A DNA stretch of 5,956 nucleotides, taken from assembly GCA_020847015.1 (NCBI GenBank), contig JADLCW010000203.1, positions 1-5,956 on the forward strand. The letters run 5' to 3'. The DNA comes from Thermomicrobiales bacterium. GTDB taxonomy: Bacteria > Chloroflexota > Chloroflexia > Thermomicrobiales > UBA6265. The number at the start of each line of letters is the position of its first letter. The stretch's first letter is position 1. Positions 5,462 to 5,956 of the stretch are shown piece after piece. The notes below the pieces were generated by a model. It made no database searches. It saw only the letters and a list, made by a program, of their open reading frames with translations, and was not told the DNA's origin. The position numbers and the translations under genes were made by a program.

Positions 5462-5956
5462 TCAGGTCGCCGAGGCGAGCCGCGCCCGGAGTTTGCGCAA
5501 TTGGCTGACGACGCTGCCGTCGATCATGAGATCGCCGACGCTGGCGATGAGGCCGCCGATAATCGAGGGATCGACCTGGAGGCGCAGTTCGATCTGCTTG
5601 CCGATCAATTGCTGCAGCCGGTCGCGCACCATCCCCTGCGCTTCTGGCGACAGCGGTTCGGCTGTCGTCACTTCGGCGACGGCGATGCCCCGTTCGTCGC
5701 GCACATACGCTTCGAAAAGCGCCAGAATGGTCGGCACATCTTCCAGCCGGTCGCGCTCCAGAAGCAACCGCCCCAGGTTGCGCGCCTCCGGCTGCGCGTT
5801 CGCCAGCACCCGGTCGATCACGGCGAGTTTACGCCCGCGCGCGACGCTGGGGCTGGCGAGAAAGCTCGCCGCCATCGGATCGCTTACCAACTCGTTGAGC
5901 CGCTCCAGATCGGTTTGCCAGGCGTCGAGCGCGCCGCGCTCCTTCGCCAAACTGAA
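5462..5956 (-). CDS. atpH: ATP synthase F1 subunit delta (OSCP), 5'-truncated by the window edge
   Basis: Delta sits on top of F1 and joins it to the b-subunit peripheral stalk, holding the stator still. The frame is open to the right edge and reads FSLAKERGALDAW at its visible start. In the family this segment normally follows an ARRYAxAL-type helix, so roughly 20 residues are missing. A TTG at 5950 could be mistaken for a start but is an internal Leu codon. 164 residues are visible against a usual length near 180. The N-terminal helical bundle includes LERLNELVSDPMAASFL, then RGRKLAVIDRVL (40-51). The C-terminal domain has the family signature region VDPSIIGGLIASVGD (128-142), followed by the final helix DGSVVSQLRKLRARL (146-160). 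The stop is TGA. It precedes atpA, as in the standard operon; atpF would be expected just beyond the edge. Confidence 0.95.
   Translation of the reverse strand, partial: FSLAKERGALDAWQTDLERLNELVSDPMAASFLASPSVARGRKLAVIDRVLANAQPEARNLGRLLLERDRLEDVPTILALFEAYVRDERGIAVAEVTTAEPLSPEAQGMVRDRLQQLIGKQIELRLQVDPSIIGGLIASVGDLMIDGSVVSQLRKLRARLASAT

Noticed and set aside
5948..5950. TTG at 5950 as the atpH start codon.
   Set aside because: The frame continues to the window edge with Phe-Ser before this codon, and the delta family has a further N-terminal helix, so this is an internal Leu in a truncated gene.

Overview
This GC-rich window holds the 3' half of a bacterial F-type ATP synthase operon on the minus strand. 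Facing it on the plus strand is one flavodoxin-fold oxidoreductase gene. Read in the direction of transcription (right to left), the operon order is atpH (delta, cut by the right window edge), atpA (alpha), atpG (gamma), atpD (beta), atpC (epsilon). This is the complete F1 order of the common bacterial arrangement B-E-F-H-A-G-D-C; the F0 genes would lie beyond the right edge. Protein signatures are canonical throughout, so this is an ordinary, apparently functional housekeeping locus. The high GC content and general protein character would suit a Chloroflexota (Thermomicrobia-like) or similar GC-rich bacterium, but that placement is a weak inference.

Layout: 1-137 is a short leader with no recognisable gene. 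138-812 (+) encodes a probable NADPH-dependent FMN reductase-like flavoprotein. 813-898 separates the two convergent transcription units and carries a long, nearly perfect hairpin at 833-876, probably a two-way terminator. 899-1348 (-) is atpC with a GTG start. 1406-2809 (-) is atpD. 2877-3743 (-) is atpG, most likely with a GTG start. 3797-5353 (-) is atpA. 5462 to the right edge (-) is the 5'-truncated atpH.

Alpha and beta form the catalytic hexamer, gamma is the rotor shaft, delta joins F1 to the peripheral stalk, and epsilon forms the shaft foot and the inhibitory arm. Start codons were chosen from Shine-Dalgarno position and family N-termini. Three internal operon gaps (A-G, G-D, D-C) hold clear GC-rich stem-loops between the stop codon and the next ribosome binding site; the H-A gap has only a weak one. 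These hairpins could influence subunit stoichiometry or mRNA processing and are the most notable non-coding signal here. I found no CRISPR array, mobile element, tRNA, rRNA or novel system. The long plus-strand reading frames across the atp genes are antisense shadows of GC-rich coding DNA.
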